64,000 nucleotides of DNA, taken from assembly GCF_019091135.1 (NCBI RefSeq), contig NZ_JAGXJW010000001.1:204136-268135 (forward strand), given 5' to 3'. Each line of letters starts with the position of its first letter. The first letter of the stretch is position 1. This document shows positions 10,042 through 17,841 of this stretch, piece by piece. The DNA is from Cohnella sp. GbtcB17 (GTDB lineage Bacteria; Bacillota; Bacilli; Paenibacillales; Paenibacillaceae). The notes under the pieces were generated by a model. That model searched no databases. It was not told the DNA's origin and saw only the letters and a list, made by a program, of their open reading frames with translations. The translations under genes were made by a program, and so were the position numbers.

Positions 10042-10069
10042 AATTTAAAGCAACAGGAGGTGCCACACC

Positions 10070-10508
10070 ATGAAAGATTCGAATGCCGTGTGGCAAGCAA
10101 CCGTCGGTGCCGGCGTCGTGCCCAAACGGGAAACGCTGGGCCGCAGGTTTCGCAAGCAGATTTCGCTGCAAACCTTTGTTTTGTCAGGGATGGCTTTCCT
10201 GCTCGTGTTCTCGTTCGCGCCGCTTTTCGGCATCCTGATGGCGTTCAAGGATTACCGCATCAGTAGCGGCATCACGGGCATTTTCACGAGCGAATGGGGC
10301 GGGCTGCGTTATTTCCACGAATTGACCAACGACTATGTGTTCCCGACGCTCGTTCGGAATACGATCGCCATCAGCTTGCTGAAGCTGGTCTTCTCGTTCC
10401 CCGTTCCGATTCTGCTAGCGATCATGATCAACGAGATACGCCATTCATTCCTGAAGCGGTTCGTGCAGACGGTCAGCTATTTGCCCCACTTTATCTCGTG
10501 GGTCGGAG
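10070..10508 (+). pseudogene. LplB-type permease, 5' fragment only
   Basis: About the first 146 codons of a sugar ABC permease, starting at an ATG behind CAGGAGG. The N-terminal helices, the motif APLFGILMAFKDYR and FVQTVSYLPHFISWV are typical of LplB-type permeases. Compare PHFVSWVVVVG in the intact permease at the left edge of the window. Homology stops at the Trp-Val pair around 10504. The frame then runs into unrelated sequence and stops at 10528. The remaining helices, the EAA loop, and presumably a second permease and a binding protein are missing. The breakpoint joins directly to a GH95 fragment in a different frame. Confidence 0.88.
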
Positions 10509-11862
10509 CCGCCTCCCGCGGACGATGAAGCTTTGTGGGAGGAGGCCAGACGCTCTGACAGCGCTTCTCCTGCGTTCATCGAGAAAATATTCAATGCCGG
10601 ACGCTACGAGATTCTGTCCAGTTGCGGCGAGCACCCGCCGAATCTGCAAGGCGTATGGGCCGGCAGCTACCGCGTGCCCTGGTCGAGCGACTATACGCAA
10701 AACGGCAACGTTCAAACGGCGATCGCCGGTCTGTTGCCCTCGGGGGATTTTGAAAGCCTGCTGAGCTATTTCGATTACCAGGAAGCCAATCTGCCGCACT
10801 ACCGCGAGAACAGCAGGAGACTGTACGGCTGCCGCGGCATTCATATTCCTTCCCGTACGAGCGGAAGCGGCTACGACATTCATTTTAGTACGGCCTACCC
10901 GATGCTGTTCTGGACAGCGGGCGCGGCGTGGTCCGCTCATTTTTATTACGACTACTGGCTCTATACGGGAGACGACGGCTTTTTCAAGACGCGTGTATTT
11001 GCCCTTCATGAAGGAAGCAGCCTTATTTTACGAAGACTTCCTGATCGAGGATGCGGACGGCCGCTGGCTGTTCAGTCCGTCCTATTCGCCCGAAAATACG
11101 CCTCTTCATCGGAATAGTCCGGCGACCGTCAATGCGACGATGGACATCGCCGTCGCCAAGGAGCTGTTCACGAACCTAATCGTCGGCTGCCGGACGCTTG
11201 GCCTCGACGATGAACCGGTAGGAAAGTGGGAGGCCATGCTGGCGAAGATGCGGCGTACCGGATCAATGAAGACGGGGCGCTGAAGGAATGGGGTTTCGCC
11301 GTACTACGAGGATCGCTACGACCATCGCCACGCTTCGCAGCTGTATATGTTGTATTACGATATCCCCGAAGAGATCAGAAGCGATCGTGCCTTGTATGAG
11401 GCTTGCGAGAAGGCGTACCGGTTGAAGCGGGAATTAAAAAAGAACGAGCAGGGGACGATGGCATTCGGGCTGGTTCAGATGGGAATGGCAGCCACGCATT
11501 TGCGGGACCCCGAGATGGTGGAGACGATGCTACAATCGATGGCGAAAAATAATTATTACGCCACATTCGCTTCCTCGCACGACTATGGCCCTTCTCTCTT
11601 CAATGCCGATATCAGCGGAGGCGTGCCGGCACTGATCCTCGAATCCATCGCCCAGTGCAGTCCAGCGACGGATGCAGAAGGCAGAATTACGGCGTACGAC
11701 ATCCGTCTTCTGCCGGCGCTGCCCGAGAGCATGGCAAGCGGCGAGCTTAAGGGCATGAGGCTGCGCGGTGGATTCATCCTGGACTTGAGCTGGCGACAAG
11801 GCAAAGTACTGGCGTACAACGTACACAATTTCCTAGACAAGCCGTATCGAATTGTTTCTTAA
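10509..11862 (+). pseudogene. GH95-like alpha-L-fucosidase/galactosidase, 5'-deleted and frameshifted
   Basis: Remnant of the C-terminal half or so of a GH95-family enzyme. Homology begins just after the permease breakpoint (PPADDEALWEEARRS) and continues with PPNLQGVWAGSY and YTQNGNVQTA, the conserved GH95 (alpha/alpha)6 motifs. The frame changes near 10995 (before YLPFMKEAALFYEDF), near 11245-11258 (before YRINEDGALKEWG) and back near 11292-11298 (before PYYEDRYDHRHASQLY). The tail from 11347 is intact to the stop. Family members usually have 700-800 residues; about 440 codons survive here. It cannot give a functional enzyme as read. Confidence 0.85.
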
Positions 11863-11875
11863 TTTTACCTGTCTG

Positions 11876-11901
11876 GCCCGAAATCTCTTCCGGGCTCTTT
11901 T
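11876..11901 (+). terminator. Terminator-like hairpin after GH95 remnant
   Basis: GCCCG (11876-11880) and CGGGC (11891-11895) form a stem extended by an imperfect GAA/TTC pairing and followed by TCTTTTCT. It lies 13 bases after the GH95 stop and is probably the original terminator of that operon. Confidence 0.6.
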
Positions 11902-11939
11902 CTCGATTTATAGTTCTTCTACTTAAGGAATTAACAGTA

Positions 11940-12454
11940 TTAAGTGAGTTTGTCAATTGTTGGGGACAACATTGCATTTAAAGTTTTCGCCGCAATTTGA
12001 TCTGCATCCAACAAAGCATGACCGTATATATTCATTGTGTCCGAATATCTGCATGCCCTAGTCTGCCGGCGATTGTCTTTGCATGAACGCCTTGGTTTAT
12101 AAGGAGTGTCGCTGAAGTATGTCTTAAATCATGGAATCGAATTGGTTTTAGCTTTTTTTCTTTTTAAAAACCGACGGAACCAGGTCCCTGGAACGGTATG
12201 ATAATACGGCTTTCCATTCAAAGCGAAAAGACAAAGAAATGATCCCCTCCTGCCCAACGATCGGCCATTTGCTCTCTCTCACGGATGCATTGTGTCTTAT
12301 ACCGTTTAATATCTTCTACCAATACCTCTGGGATAGAAACTCTTCTGATGGAGCTTTTCGTTTTTGGGAATTTGATGATGTTTTTTCCTTTTACGTAGGT
12401 CAGAGATTGATTTACTTCGATAAGACGTTGTTCGAGGTCGACGGTTTTCCACTC
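11940..12454 (-). pseudogene. Tyrosine recombinase (integrase) remnant with three frameshifts
   Basis: Reading the minus strand from 12451 down gives the catalytic half of a phage/ICE-type tyrosine recombinase. It starts WKTVDLEQRLIEVNQSLTY and continues SSIRRVSIPEVLVEDIKRY, NGKPYYHTVPGTWFRRF and PIRFHDLRHTSATLLINQG. It then reads AKTIAGRLGHADIRT and NIYGHALLDADQIAAKTLN, ending at a TAA at 11940-11942. HDLRHT carries the H-x-x-R pair, and the tyrosine is in NIYGHA. The frame shifts near 12218, in an A-run near 12155, and near 12038. The 5' half, including the DNA-binding domain, is missing; at 12451-12455 the sequence changes to a rhamnosidase remnant on the other strand. Inactive relic of an integrated element. 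Confidence 0.88.
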
Positions 12455-12642
12455 TCAAGTGGGCGAAAGGCAGCGTGCCGTCGGCATATGGAATGGTGAC
12501 GGTGGAATGGAAACTCAGTGGAAACAGCTTTGAACTTCTTGCTAAAGTTCCGGATGGTGTACCTGCGATGGTTATACTTCCAGACGGCAAGGAAAAAACG
12601 TTCAAGAGCGAGGGTAGATTTCAGCTTGTACTGTCCCAATAA
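12451..12642 (+). pseudogene. GH78 alpha-L-rhamnosidase C-terminal remnant
   Basis: A 63-codon open stretch ending at TAA 12640-12642 reads TLKWAKGSVPSAYGMVTVEW, then LAKVPDGVPAMVILPDGK and GRFQLVLSQ. This is the C-terminal beta-sandwich signature of bacterial GH78 rhamnosidases. There is no start codon or ribosome-binding site, and upstream homology ends where the reversed integrase remnant begins. Only the 3' tip of the gene survives. A hairpin at 12666-12686 may be its former terminator. Confidence 0.72.
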
Positions 12643-12665
12643 ACTCATGCTTTGCTGCACAAACT

Positions 12666-12686
12666 GCAATCCGATTACCGGATTGC
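12666..12686 (+). terminator. Hairpin after rhamnosidase remnant
   Basis: GCAATCCG (12666-12673) and CGGATTGC (12679-12686) form a perfect 8-bp stem with a 5-base loop, 24 bases after the GH78 stop. The sequence after it is only moderately T-rich, so termination strength is uncertain. Confidence 0.45.
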
Positions 12687-12709
12687 GGGTTAATTATATG
12701 TGCACGCTC

Positions 12710-12742
12710 GCAAATACCTTGTCCTATGGACGAGGTATTTGC
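12710..12742 (+). terminator. Long hairpin at left edge of AT-rich island
   Basis: GCAAATACCTTGTCC (12710-12724) pairs with GGACGAGGTATTTGC (12728-12742) over 15 bp with one G-T pair and a 3-base loop. It sits between the GH78 remnant and the OLD-nuclease gene and may insulate the island from upstream transcription. Confidence 0.6.
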
Positions 12743-12844
12743 TTTGGCCAACACAACTTTAAATTGCTGTATCGACAAATTTCATGTAAAAAGATATCCT
12801 TATTTATAGTGGATAAATTTAACATTTGCTGAGGCGGGACTCTT

Positions 12845-14668
12845 ATGAAACTGTCAAAATTAACAATTCGGAATTTTAGAGGTATTAGGGAACTTGAAGT
12901 TAGTCTGGAGAACATCAGTATCATTATAGGCCCAAATAACTGCAGTAAGAGTACAGTCTTACAGGCAATCAAACAGTTTGGAAGTAAAGAAAAACGGCTG
13001 GAAGCTTCTGATTATTATAAATACGACACGACACAACCGATATCCTTTCATGCTACTTTCACTGACATCACCAGTGAAGAGGCTGACATGAGAGGAATAA
13101 GAGCCTCAATGCATGAAGATACAAATACCTTCATTGTCCGCGCGATCTATCAATTCGGTACAGACGTTGAGCGATTGTCTAAAAAGACAGGCGAAGCGAT
13201 CCATGATCTGGAGCCGGAAGGTTGGACTGGTCGTTTAGGTGGGGGTGCGAATGGTTCTCATTTCTTGAATGTATTCCCAGATGTGCTCTATGTACCGGCA
13301 GTGAAGGATGCAGGTGACGAAATAAAAAACAACTCTGAAAATGTGAAAATGCTTTCTTCTTTATATAAAGACATCATCCAAGGTATTGAAGAATATAATC
13401 ATGCTCTTGAAAACACTAGGGAACTGCAAAGGAAGATAAATACACATGAAAATGAAAGGATAAATTTCTTTCAACAAGAAGTTCAATCTTTTTTAAATGA
13501 GGTTACTACTGCTTCGGTGAATTTTCGGATTAATTTCAAGCCATTAGACGATTTTATCAGTTCTTCAATAAATGCGGTATTTCATTATAATGGTATGGAA
13601 ACAGACGTTAGCTCACAAGGCAGCGGCGTTCAAAGGACTTTTATAGTATCTATGTTAAAGGGATATAAGAAATATCAAAGTCGCTTCACTGAAGAAGAAA
13701 TTGCTGCTCGGCGACCTATTATTTTCGCAATCGAAGAGCCTGAGTTATATCTTCATCCACATATTGCACGTGTATTTAAAGATACATTGTATCAACTTGC
13801 TGATGATCCGCTTTTTCAAGTAATAGCTACATCTCATTCTGCTAATTTCATTGACTTATCGAAGCCGAATAGAACTTTAATTCGGTTTGCATTGAATCCC
13901 GAACAAAATGTGTTTTCACATCAAGTTTCATCTGATGTTTACGGAATGCCTGATGAAGAAAGGGATAAATTCCAAGCGTTACTTAAATTTAATCCTCATG
14001 TTAATGAAGTATTCTTTGCAAAACGTGCAATCCTAGTAGAAGGTGACACGGAGGTTGTTGCTTTTAAATATATTGGTGAAAAGCTTGTAGAGGATGGGCT
14101 CTTATCACCGGAAGACTACTACAGAACAACAGTTGTAAATTGCGCTGGAAAGCCAACCATGTATGTCATTTTAAATGTATTAAATAGCTTTGGTATACCA
14201 TACACGGTTGTTCACGACTGCGATATTACAGAGCTTGGAAAAGACAACAACCGCAGAAGCATTTCAACTTTAAAGCAAGCCATTACGATAAATTATAAGT
14301 TAGAGCAACTTGCTGATGTGAGAGGAAATCAAAAGTACGTTTTGCAACATACTTTTGAAGCTGAAATGCCTGATACATATGAGAAGGGGACCTCAAAATC
14401 ATATGCGGCATATGAATATTTTAAGAATAAACAATTGGACGAGCTTCCAATCCGCTTACTAAATATAATAAAAACAGCATACGGACTCACATTAGAAGTT
14501 CCGCTTCAACATCGTATTCAAGAGTTGATTGAGTATTATTTATTGGAAAAGCCAGAGTGGAATGAGCTTCGAGAAGCATTTTCTAGTTGGAACATCCCCG
14601 AAGTAGATATTCAACGAGTGTGGCATTCTAGCAGTTTCCAACAAGTAGCTGCAGCAGAGGAACACTAG
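12845..14668 (+). CDS. OLD-family ATPase/Toprim nuclease
   Basis: A 607-residue protein with an ABC/SMC-type ATPase followed by a Toprim nuclease domain, the architecture of OLD (overcoming lysogenization defect) endonucleases and of Gabija GajA. The N-terminal LTIRNFRGIRELEV leads to a P-loop GPNNCSKST at residues 29-37, where the usual GK glycine is Ser34. SSQGSGVQRTF is the ABC-like signature, IIFAIEEPELYLHP is Walker B, and IATSHSANF is the H-loop. Toprim motifs are ILVEGDTEV (Glu399) and TVVHDCD near residue 458. The gene is AT-rich compared with the flanking backbone. No UvrD-like GajB follows, so classical Gabija is not supported. A role in phage or plasmid defence is inferred. Start ATG follows GAGGCGGG. 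Confidence 0.88.
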   Translation: MKLSKLTIRNFRGIRELEVSLENISIIIGPNNCSKSTVLQAIKQFGSKEKRLEASDYYKYDTTQPISFHATFTDITSEEADMRGIRASMHEDTNTFIVRAIYQFGTDVERLSKKTGEAIHDLEPEGWTGRLGGGANGSHFLNVFPDVLYVPAVKDAGDEIKNNSENVKMLSSLYKDIIQGIEEYNHALENTRELQRKINTHENERINFFQQEVQSFLNEVTTASVNFRINFKPLDDFISSSINAVFHYNGMETDVSSQGSGVQRTFIVSMLKGYKKYQSRFTEEEIAARRPIIFAIEEPELYLHPHIARVFKDTLYQLADDPLFQVIATSHSANFIDLSKPNRTLIRFALNPEQNVFSHQVSSDVYGMPDEERDKFQALLKFNPHVNEVFFAKRAILVEGDTEVVAFKYIGEKLVEDGLLSPEDYYRTTVVNCAGKPTMYVILNVLNSFGIPYTVVHDCDITELGKDNNRRSISTLKQAITINYKLEQLADVRGNQKYVLQHTFEAEMPDTYEKGTSKSYAAYEYFKNKQLDELPIRLLNIIKTAYGLTLEVPLQHRIQELIEYYLLEKPEWNELREAFSSWNIPEVDIQRVWHSSSFQQVAAAEEH

Positions 14669-14770
14669 CTCCAGTTGGAGTGTCGATTACAACGATATTT
14701 CAGTCCCCAATCTCTGTAGCTCAGGTGCGCTCAATTGGATACTCTAATTTGTCACTATGAAAAAGAAGCC

Positions 14771-14811
14771 AGCCGGTCGTAATAGCCGGCTAGTGCTAAA
14801 GCCATTTTTTT
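14771..14811 (+). terminator. Terminator with two alternative stems after the OLD gene
   Basis: AGCCGG (14771-14776) can pair with CCGGCT (14786-14791). Alternatively GGCT (14788-14791) can pair with AGCC (14800-14803) directly before ATTTTTTT. The two stems share bases and exclude each other. Probably the end of the OLD transcript. Confidence 0.6.
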
Positions 14812-14845
14812 AAAAAAATATCTGTTTTAAATTTTACACATATCT

Positions 14846-14874
14846 TTGCTTGCCATTCTCTTCTAACTTATAAA
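14846..14874 (+). promoter_or_regulatory. Sigma-A-type promoter of the Mrr-like nuclease gene
   Basis: TTGCTT (14846-14851), a 17-base spacer and TATAAA (14869-14874), ending 19 bases before the ATG. This suggests the nuclease gene is expressed separately from the OLD gene with a very short leader. Confidence 0.6.
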
Positions 14875-14893
14875 CGATGAAAAGGTGAATCTT

Positions 14894-15961
14894 ATGCCGA
14901 CAATATCGTCTGCTGTCATACCATTCCCTAAAAGTTGGGATGAATTTGAAGAAATCACACGTGACAGTTTAAAGTTGAAATGGAATAGTCCTAACTTACA
15001 AAGGAATGGAAGGCAGGGACAATCTCAACAAGGTGTCGATATATATGGAGAAGATGATTTAGGACGCTTGGTAGGTGTGCAATGCAAGCTTACGGATTAT
15101 GAAATTGACTTAAACACTATTCTATCTGAAATAACAAAAGCTAATTCCTTCGCTCCCTCTCTTGAAGCATATTACATTGCTACCACGTCACCACAAGATG
15201 CAAAAATCCAGAGAGAACTTCGAGTTTTATCAAAAGATAGGCTTCAAAAAGGTGAATTCCCGATTGGTATTATATTCTGGAATGATATAGTTCAAGAATT
15301 GTTAAATGACGAAAAAGTGTTTCATAAACATTATCCTCAAATGTCCCTTACTAATAATGTTGAATTGATAAAGGAAAATAGGCTTATATCTCTTTATGAT
15401 GCGGCATACCTAGGGATTTACATCGACGAGACACTTGGTTGGTTATTTGGCTCATTTCCAACACAAGAAGGTCCAAAGGAATTTAAGCGATTAGTTATTA
15501 ACTTAGACTCCATTTTTCAAGTTATATTTAAAGGTGAAAAGCAAGTAGAACTGAGAAACAAGCTTAAAGAATTATTTGATTATGTACTCCCTTATGTTTT
15601 AGGCGAAGAAGAACGTCCGAACGGTTGGTCACTTGCTAAGGAATTAGCGGAACATATTCAATCACACATACAAAGTTTAGAGTATAGTCTGATTGGAAAA
15701 GAGCTTACGGCTTTCAAGTTAGGTCAATATTTAGGTGCTTGGAACAATCGGGAAGCTAATTCGTTAGAAAAATTGAGCAAAGAAACCGAACTGGTAATAT
15801 TGAGATTAATATCCTCTCTAACGTATGAGGAACAACCACCTCGTCAAATTATTGATCTTTTTGATGAATATAGAGCTTCAGAAAGCATTTCCGTAATTCA
15901 CATTCCTCATCGGATATATAATAAGGCTCGTGTAATTATGATGTTTAATGATCAAAATTAG
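14894..15961 (+). CDS. Mrr-like PD-(D/E)XK nuclease-domain protein
   Basis: A 355-residue protein whose first ~150 residues look like a restriction-endonuclease (Mrr-type) fold. WDEFEEITRDSLKLKW is followed by GRQGQSQQGVDIYGED with Asp49, then GVQCKLTD with Gln63 and Lys65. This gives the D...QxK active-site pattern of Mrr-like PD-(D/E)XK nucleases. The remaining ~200 residues are helical and unrecognised, perhaps a sensor or oligomerisation part. ATG 14894 was chosen over GTG 14885 because AAAGGTG then has normal spacing. It follows the OLD-family gene after 225 bases with its own promoter and shares its low GC. The nuclease call is from motif reading. Defence effector function is inferred from such domains elsewhere. 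Confidence 0.72.
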   Translation: MPTISSAVIPFPKSWDEFEEITRDSLKLKWNSPNLQRNGRQGQSQQGVDIYGEDDLGRLVGVQCKLTDYEIDLNTILSEITKANSFAPSLEAYYIATTSPQDAKIQRELRVLSKDRLQKGEFPIGIIFWNDIVQELLNDEKVFHKHYPQMSLTNNVELIKENRLISLYDAAYLGIYIDETLGWLFGSFPTQEGPKEFKRLVINLDSIFQVIFKGEKQVELRNKLKELFDYVLPYVLGEEERPNGWSLAKELAEHIQSHIQSLEYSLIGKELTAFKLGQYLGAWNNREANSLEKLSKETELVILRLISSLTYEEQPPRQIIDLFDEYRASESISVIHIPHRIYNKARVIMMFNDQN

Positions 15962-16380
15962 TTCATGAAAAATAGAAAACGAACGTTGAGTAAACTACTT
16001 CAACAATTCAAAGACTACTGTTGTGATTCCGCGGGGGAAGAGCCTGTGGGAACCAAAAAAGAAAAAACTGTAATGGTAACCTTCTCGGCGGTTCTCAAAT
16101 GGGATCAGTAACCGATGCGCCGTTTCGGTCAGCCTGCAGATTGCTCAGCAGGCTGCTCTGGCTCTTCGATGCTGCGTCCGGCTTCGTCGGCGGATTCAAT
16201 ATGTGATATAACAAGAAAAGCCCAGCAGGATGGGGGGCGAAGCGGATTATTCTGCTCCGACCCCTATTCTGCTGGGCTCTTTTATATCTTCCAATGTTGT
16301 CCGTATATTAGCCATGGAAACGGATAACACAGGTAATATTAAGTTTTAAAATAGTTTATTTGGAAGGTGGACGAAGATTC
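15962..16380 (+). other. Gene-free stretch with GC-rich patch and long hairpin
   Basis: No convincing gene in about 420 bases. Bases about 16030-16200 are GC-richer than the surrounding island and may be debris of unrelated origin. The only strong structure is the 60-base hairpin annotated separately at 16219-16278. A ribosome-binding site GGAAGGTGG for the next gene lies at 16362-16370. Confidence 0.5.
16219..16278. repeat. Long imperfect hairpin (28-base arms, TTAT loop)
   Basis: Arms 16219-16246 and 16251-16278 begin AGCCCAGCAG and end CTGCTGGGCT. About 23 of 28 positions pair, with several G-T wobbles, around a 4-base TTAT loop. CTTTTATA follows the right arm, so it may act as a terminator. 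The length is more like a miniature palindromic element or small structured RNA. Confidence 0.65.
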
Positions 16381-16977
16381 ATGATTAATTGGAGACAGGA
16401 ATGGCAAAGGCCCTATGAGTCCATATGGTCAATAATTGAGAAAATAAAAATTGCAAATATGATTACTGGAAACGAGCTACTTGGAAGTATTGATCCCGAA
16501 TTTTATGGGAAACTTTCGAGAAGAAACATTAATAAATTGTCCAATGAGTCTAGACATCAGTTCGAGGCACTAACAGGTATTGATCTGAATAAAATAATGA
16601 ACAGCATGTACAAACTCTTGATTAAGGATACCCACCTCCTTAGAGACCCGATGCATGTATTTCACTCTCATTTAAGATATTGTAAGTCTTGTATTAGCTT
16701 TAATTACCATAGTTATTTGCATCAGTATAAATTAATAGATGAATGTCCATATCATTTAGAAGAGCTTTTAGAGTGTTGTCATATATGTAAGACACAGATT
16801 TACTTTCATAATATAGCGGTACCTGTACCCTATACGTGCCAATGTGGAATGCAGCTTTATCGGACAGATCAAAGCCCCTTTTGGCACAATTGGTCAGATT
16901 TCGAGCCCAATATTGTAATCAACAATAGTATCAATGTCCTTAAAGTCTCTATTGATGAACTTGCTGTATGCTACTAA
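16381..16977 (+). CDS. TniQ-like zinc-finger protein (short paralogue 1)
   Basis: A 198-residue protein related to the convergent gene at 17122-17835. Shared features: an N-terminal W..PYESIWSIIEKIKIANMIT block, then HLRYCKSC, HSYLHQYKLIDECPYH and CCHICKTQ, ending in CQCG. The C-x-x-C ... H-x-x-H-Q ... C-P-x-H arrangement resembles TniQ/TnsD zinc fingers, which choose target sites in Tn7-like transposons. Compared with its paralogue it lacks about 35 C-terminal residues, and it is far shorter than full TniQ proteins. ATG 16381 is favoured over TTG 16360, which lies on the ribosome-binding site. TniQ relationship is an inference from the cysteine/histidine pattern; function unproven. Confidence 0.6.
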   Translation: MINWRQEWQRPYESIWSIIEKIKIANMITGNELLGSIDPEFYGKLSRRNINKLSNESRHQFEALTGIDLNKIMNSMYKLLIKDTHLLRDPMHVFHSHLRYCKSCISFNYHSYLHQYKLIDECPYHLEELLECCHICKTQIYFHNIAVPVPYTCQCGMQLYRTDQSPFWHNWSDFEPNIVINNSINVLKVSIDELAVCY

Positions 16978-17095
16978 CGCACACGGTGTCGTGTATGGCT
17001 GTAACACGATTACCATTAAGCCCTACGTGATAAGATAAAGGATACACTCCTAGTATACCCCTATGAAATAAACACGACAAATATGTCAGAGGGCA

Positions 17096-17123
17096 AGTCG
17101 CGTATAGTGCGGCTGCTTTTTTT
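17096..17123 (+). terminator. Terminator between convergent TniQ-like genes
   Basis: AGTCGC (17096-17101) pairs with GCGGCT (17109-17114) through one G-T pair, with a 7-base loop. A GC dinucleotide and seven T residues follow. It serves the plus-strand gene and overlaps the minus-strand gene's stop. Confidence 0.6.
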
Positions 17124-17835
17124 AGCAATCTGAGCCAATACACATTTCTGCATCATTTCTAGTTCCAAATCTAATGATAAACTGTAATGGGTTGCTCATA
17201 GTAATTAAACTCGGTATAAAAAAATAAGAATTTTTAATTCGATTAAATGTGGATGAATCCATTGAGATCCACTTAGTGATTATTTCGTCATTTATTGTTA
17301 AGTCTAATTGCCAATCTGACATAGAAGTAAACTTCGGTTTAGTGTAGTAATTTGAGCAGGAGCATTGAAAACCGGCTTTACTGTAATGATCGTGTCTATC
17401 ACATGAGGGAGAGTTTCCGCAATTCCTACAGGTATTTCTTAAAGGGCTCAGATGAAATGGGCATTTTGTAGCAAAAACGAACTGATGTAATAGGCTGTGG
17501 TAGCCCATTGAAAGACAGTCATCGCAAAAATAAAGTTCTTTGTTGATAAGATAATCTGTACCACTTTCAGGAAACATTCCGACCATTTTATTAAGATACA
17601 ACTCTGAATGCTTGCTGTAATCCGTACCTATGGATTGAGATAATAGCGAATGGTCAATACCATTAAACTTTAACAAACCGTTCCACTGATTTACCAGCTT
17701 GCCACCTGAACTTCTTGTTCCATATTTACGAATCAAGTCTCGTGCAGTTATGGCATTTGAATATTTTATTTTTTCGATAATTGACCAAGGTGATTCAAAC
17801 GGATTAACCCATAATGGGTTCCACGTCAGATTCAA
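17122..17835 (-). CDS. TniQ-like zinc-finger protein (paralogue 2)
   Basis: A 237-residue paralogue of the plus-strand gene at 16381, arranged tail to tail with it. It begins with WVNPFESPWSIIEKIKYSN, followed by a middle segment and zinc motifs LYFCDDC, HSLLHQFVFATKCPFH, CRNCGNS and CSCSNYY. The start is TTG 17835. Its AGGAG site lies inside the end of the upstream 99-residue gene, 10 bases away, indicating translational coupling. TniQ-type proteins direct transposition. A stand-alone regulatory or targeting role is possible here because no intact transposase was found. Family assignment is tentative. Confidence 0.6.
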   Translation of the reverse strand: MNLTWNPLWVNPFESPWSIIEKIKYSNAITARDLIRKYGTRSSGGKLVNQWNGLLKFNGIDHSLLSQSIGTDYSKHSELYLNKMVGMFPESGTDYLINKELYFCDDCLSMGYHSLLHQFVFATKCPFHLSPLRNTCRNCGNSPSCDRHDHYSKAGFQCSCSNYYTKPKFTSMSDWQLDLTINDEIITKWISMDSSTFNRIKNSYFFIPSLITMSNPLQFIIRFGTRNDAEMCIGSDC

Positions 17836-17841
17836 TTAATT

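Noticed and set aside
10533..11117. Intact 194-residue protein
   Set aside because: It is only the first in-frame stretch of the GH95 remnant and ends by frameshift near 10995, after which homology continues in another frame.
12306..12605. Minus-strand 99-residue protein
   Set aside because: The frame is a shifted reading of the integrase remnant and of the antisense strand of the rhamnosidase tail; it has no ribosome-binding site.
12845..15961. Gabija system (GajA-GajB)
   Set aside because: The first protein fits GajA, but the following gene has PD-(D/E)XK nuclease motifs and no UvrD/helicase motifs.
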